Both the position numbers and the translations under genes were made by a program. From contig DAOVDP010000095.1 of assembly GCA_030669445.1 (NCBI GenBank), positions 1 through 5,316 on the forward strand: a DNA stretch of 5,316 nt. The letters run 5' to 3'. Of this stretch, positions 4,234 to 5,316 are shown piece after piece (the stretch's first letter is position 1; every line of letters begins with the position of its first letter). The notes beneath the pieces were generated by a model. The model did not search any database. It was not told the DNA's origin and saw only the letters and a program-made list of their open reading frames with translations. The DNA comes from Candidatus Latescibacterota bacterium. Its GTDB lineage: Bacteria; Latescibacterota; MVCY01.

Positions 4234-4768
4234 CTTTGCAGACCCTCCACCCGAGGTGAGTTACATCGATCCGAGCTTCTTCATCAACTTTCTGGTGAGC
4301 TCAGCCAAATTTCATCAGCAATGTCGAGAGTATTCAGCCAAGCTAAAAGCCCAGCAGACTGTTCTTCTTCTATCCAACCTCGGCTTAGATGAAATCTGGT
4401 TTGCCCTTCTCAAGATTTTGACTATTGAAGAACTGCACCAAATGGGCCAGAAGAACCCAGAGGACAAATGGTTTCACTACTTGAAAGAGAACCCGGATGT
4501 GACGAAGAAGTTCACCTCAAAGTTGGAAGAGTATACGTTGATCATCCTGCAGATTGCTAACCTGGCGCTCGTTGAAATCTCCAAGGATCAAACCCTTCAC
4601 GGCCTAACTCTGATAAAAGACTATGGCCTACTTCCGAGGGATGCTATCCACGGCGCTGCTGCTCTTCTTTCGGGCGCAGGCGCTATTATTACTACCGATC
4701 ATGACTTTGCGTTAGTTACGAACTTACGAGTCCACACCTGCAACCCAAAATCACTAACGATGTTATGA
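4214..4768 (+). CDS. PIN-domain ribonuclease (VapC-like toxin)
   Basis: This is a 184-residue protein. The acidic PIN set is present: Asp19 in SYIDPSFFINFL, Glu60 in GLDEIWFALL, Asp143 in LLPRDAIHGAAA, and Asp162/Asp164 in IITTDHDFALV. These residues bind Mg2+ or Mn2+ for RNA cleavage in VapC-type toxins. It is longer than a typical VapC (about 130-145 residues): some 15 residues lie before the first Asp, and there is a long helical insert between residues 67 and 120. The start overlaps the upstream 65-residue gene by 20 bases. A REP-like hairpin 18 bases after the stop may end the transcript. RNA target unknown. Confidence 0.87.
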   Translation: MSKRIFSFADPPPEVSYIDPSFFINFLVSSAKFHQQCREYSAKLKAQQTVLLLSNLGLDEIWFALLKILTIEELHQMGQKNPEDKWFHYLKENPDVTKKFTSKLEEYTLIILQIANLALVEISKDQTLHGLTLIKDYGLLPRDAIHGAAALLSGAGAIITTDHDFALVTNLRVHTCNPKSLTML

Positions 4769-4785
4769 CAGAAATTAGTGCACCT

Positions 4786-4813
4786 GGGTGACCACAGAGG
4801 TTCGCCCCTACAA
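4786..4813 (+). repeat. REP-like hairpin, copy 3 (degenerate)
   Basis: GGGTGACCACAGAGGTTCGC followed by CCCTACAA matches copies 1 and 2, including the CCCCTACAA tail, but the stem has mismatches. Like copy 2 it is followed by CTGCTG. It lies after the PIN gene. Confidence 0.65.
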
Positions 4814-4823
4814 CTACAACTGC

Positions 4824-4891
4824 TGAGCAGCCTAAAACTCCCTTCTCAAGTTCATCTCGTCATGGGGTACGACAGCAACCCCATTCTAACT
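4824..4891 (-). pseudogene. Decayed fragment of the UPF0175 gene
   Basis: These 68 bases match 313-380, inside the UPF0175 gene, at 60 of 68 positions without gaps. In the matching frame the fragment reads S-stop-NGVAVVPHDEMNLRREF-stop-AAQ, where the intact gene has SQNGIAVIAHDEMYLRGEFEAAQ. Two stops and the loss of both ends show a dead remnant. It lies between a REP-like copy and the CATTGCGA repeat, downstream of the PIN gene. Confidence 0.85.
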
Positions 4892-4929
4892 CGTGTCTGT
4901 CCGCAAACTAACCAAATTGGAATATTCTC

Positions 4930-4983
4930 GTCATTGCGAGCGAGGTCCCTCGCTTGTCATTGCGAACGAAGTGAAGCAATCTC
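4930..4983 (+). repeat. CATTGCGA-type dispersed repeat, two units
   Basis: GTCATTGCGAGCGAGG at 4930 and GTCATTGCGAACGAAGTGAA GCAATCTC at 4956-4983 are two units of a repeat common in many bacterial genomes; in translation it yields the well-known spurious CHCERSEAIS peptide. AGCGAGG-TC-CCTCGCT (4939-4954) is a perfect seven-pair hairpin between them. The 265 bases between the PIN and GIY-YIG genes hold only this repeat, the REP-like copy and the UPF0175 remnant. Confidence 0.75.
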
Positions 4984-5033
4984 AATTAAACCGCTCGGGA
5001 TAAACTCCGCAATCTCCTGCAAGTTCCCTCATT

Positions 5034-5316
5034 TTATTCGGGACAAGCTTCATACAAATCTCGCCACTCCTTATTCATACTATTGGTCAACTCAATTTTC
5101 TTGCGTCTTGAACCTCCCTTGATCTGTTTCTCTCTCAAAATGGCATTCTCTATATCACCAAATAGCTCATAATACACAAGCTTGGTAATGTTATATTTCT
5201 TGGTAAATCCTTCGGCCAATTTTTCTTTATGCTCGTAAACTCTTCTTTTTAAGTCATTGGTAACGCCCGTATAAAGTACCGTGTTCCTTTTGTTGGTCAT
5301 TATGTAAATATAGTAC
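5034..5316 (-). CDS. GIY-YIG single-domain endonuclease-like protein (start off right edge)
   Basis: The frame is open to the right edge: upstream of the ATG at 5300 it reads YYIYI, and with that ATG YYIYIMTNKRNTVLYTGV, the two-strand GIY-YIG motif (YIY...YTG). So the ATG at 5300 is internal and the true start lies outside the window. Further family marks are NDLKRRVYEHK, LVYYELFGDIENAILREKQI with the catalytic Glu, KGGSRRKKIELTNS and EWRDLYE. About 93 residues are visible, close to the usual 85-100 for this small group. These proteins are nuclease-like and of uncertain role, and are often found next to dispersed repeats. Here a two-unit CATTGCGA repeat lies 50 bases after the stop. Confidence 0.9.
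   Translation of the reverse strand, partial: YYIYIMTNKRNTVLYTGVTNDLKRRVYEHKEKLAEGFTKKYNITKLVYYELFGDIENAILREKQIKGGSRRKKIELTNSMNKEWRDLYEACPE

Noticed and set aside
4778..5122. 114-residue plus-strand frame with a CHCERSEAIS stretch
   Set aside because: It is a translation of the CATTGCGA repeat, the UPF0175 remnant and the antisense of GIY-YIG, a well-known type of spurious ORF.

Overview
The window looks like an accessory region of a bacterial chromosome. Bacterial features are strong GGAGG-type ribosome binding sites, two sigma70-like promoters (TTGACA with 17-base spacers), an intrinsic terminator and several translationally coupled small operons. Base composition is moderate and I cannot name the phylum. 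The mix of HicAB, UPF0175, PIN, GIY-YIG, REP-like hairpins and C-rich simple repeats is typical of uncultured environmental bacteria with plastic genomes. No rRNA, tRNA or CRISPR array is visible.

Left third (1-2280, all minus strand). Read in the direction of transcription, a promoter at 2244-2272 leads into a small two-helix membrane protein, then a truncated DegT/DnrJ/EryC1/StrS aminotransferase (2013-1711), a subtilisin-family (S8) peptidase with an intact catalytic set (1707-712), a 65-residue I9/propeptide-like protein overlapping the peptidase end (731-534), a UPF0175 antitoxin-like protein (509-252) and a second DegT aminotransferase that starts in an ATGA overlap and runs off the left edge. 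The two DegT starts are direct repeats. They are identical over at least 66 bases at the window edge and clearly diverged upstream, so the peptidase/I9/UPF0175 cargo looks like an insertion or duplication flanked by recombinable aminotransferase sequence.

Middle (2280-4035). Two unrelated hicB-hicA toxin-antitoxin modules lie in tandem on the minus strand (2474-2934 and 3170-3704). They are separated by a REP-like hairpin island with C-rich and TTTTAAC simple repeats, and an intrinsic terminator (2337-2365) follows the first. The block is bounded on both sides by inverted copies of a small palindromic element with the core TATCTAACGGGG (2298-2335 and 3988-4019). The core also appears exactly where the truncated DegT frame ends (1713-1722).

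Right part (3900-5316). A plus-strand promoter and a strong RBS lead into a 65-residue unrecognised protein and an overlapping PIN-domain ribonuclease, probably a VapBC-like pair with an unfamiliar antitoxin. Downstream are a third REP-like copy, a 68-base decayed fragment of the same UPF0175 gene seen at 252-509 (two in-frame stops), a two-unit CATTGCGA-type repeat, and a GIY-YIG nuclease on the minus strand that runs off the right edge.

Overall the region is a hotspot of stability/defence-type cassettes and repeat debris. The least ordinary part is the S8 peptidase plus separately encoded I9-like partner, linked to an antitoxin-like gene and held between duplicated DegT starts.
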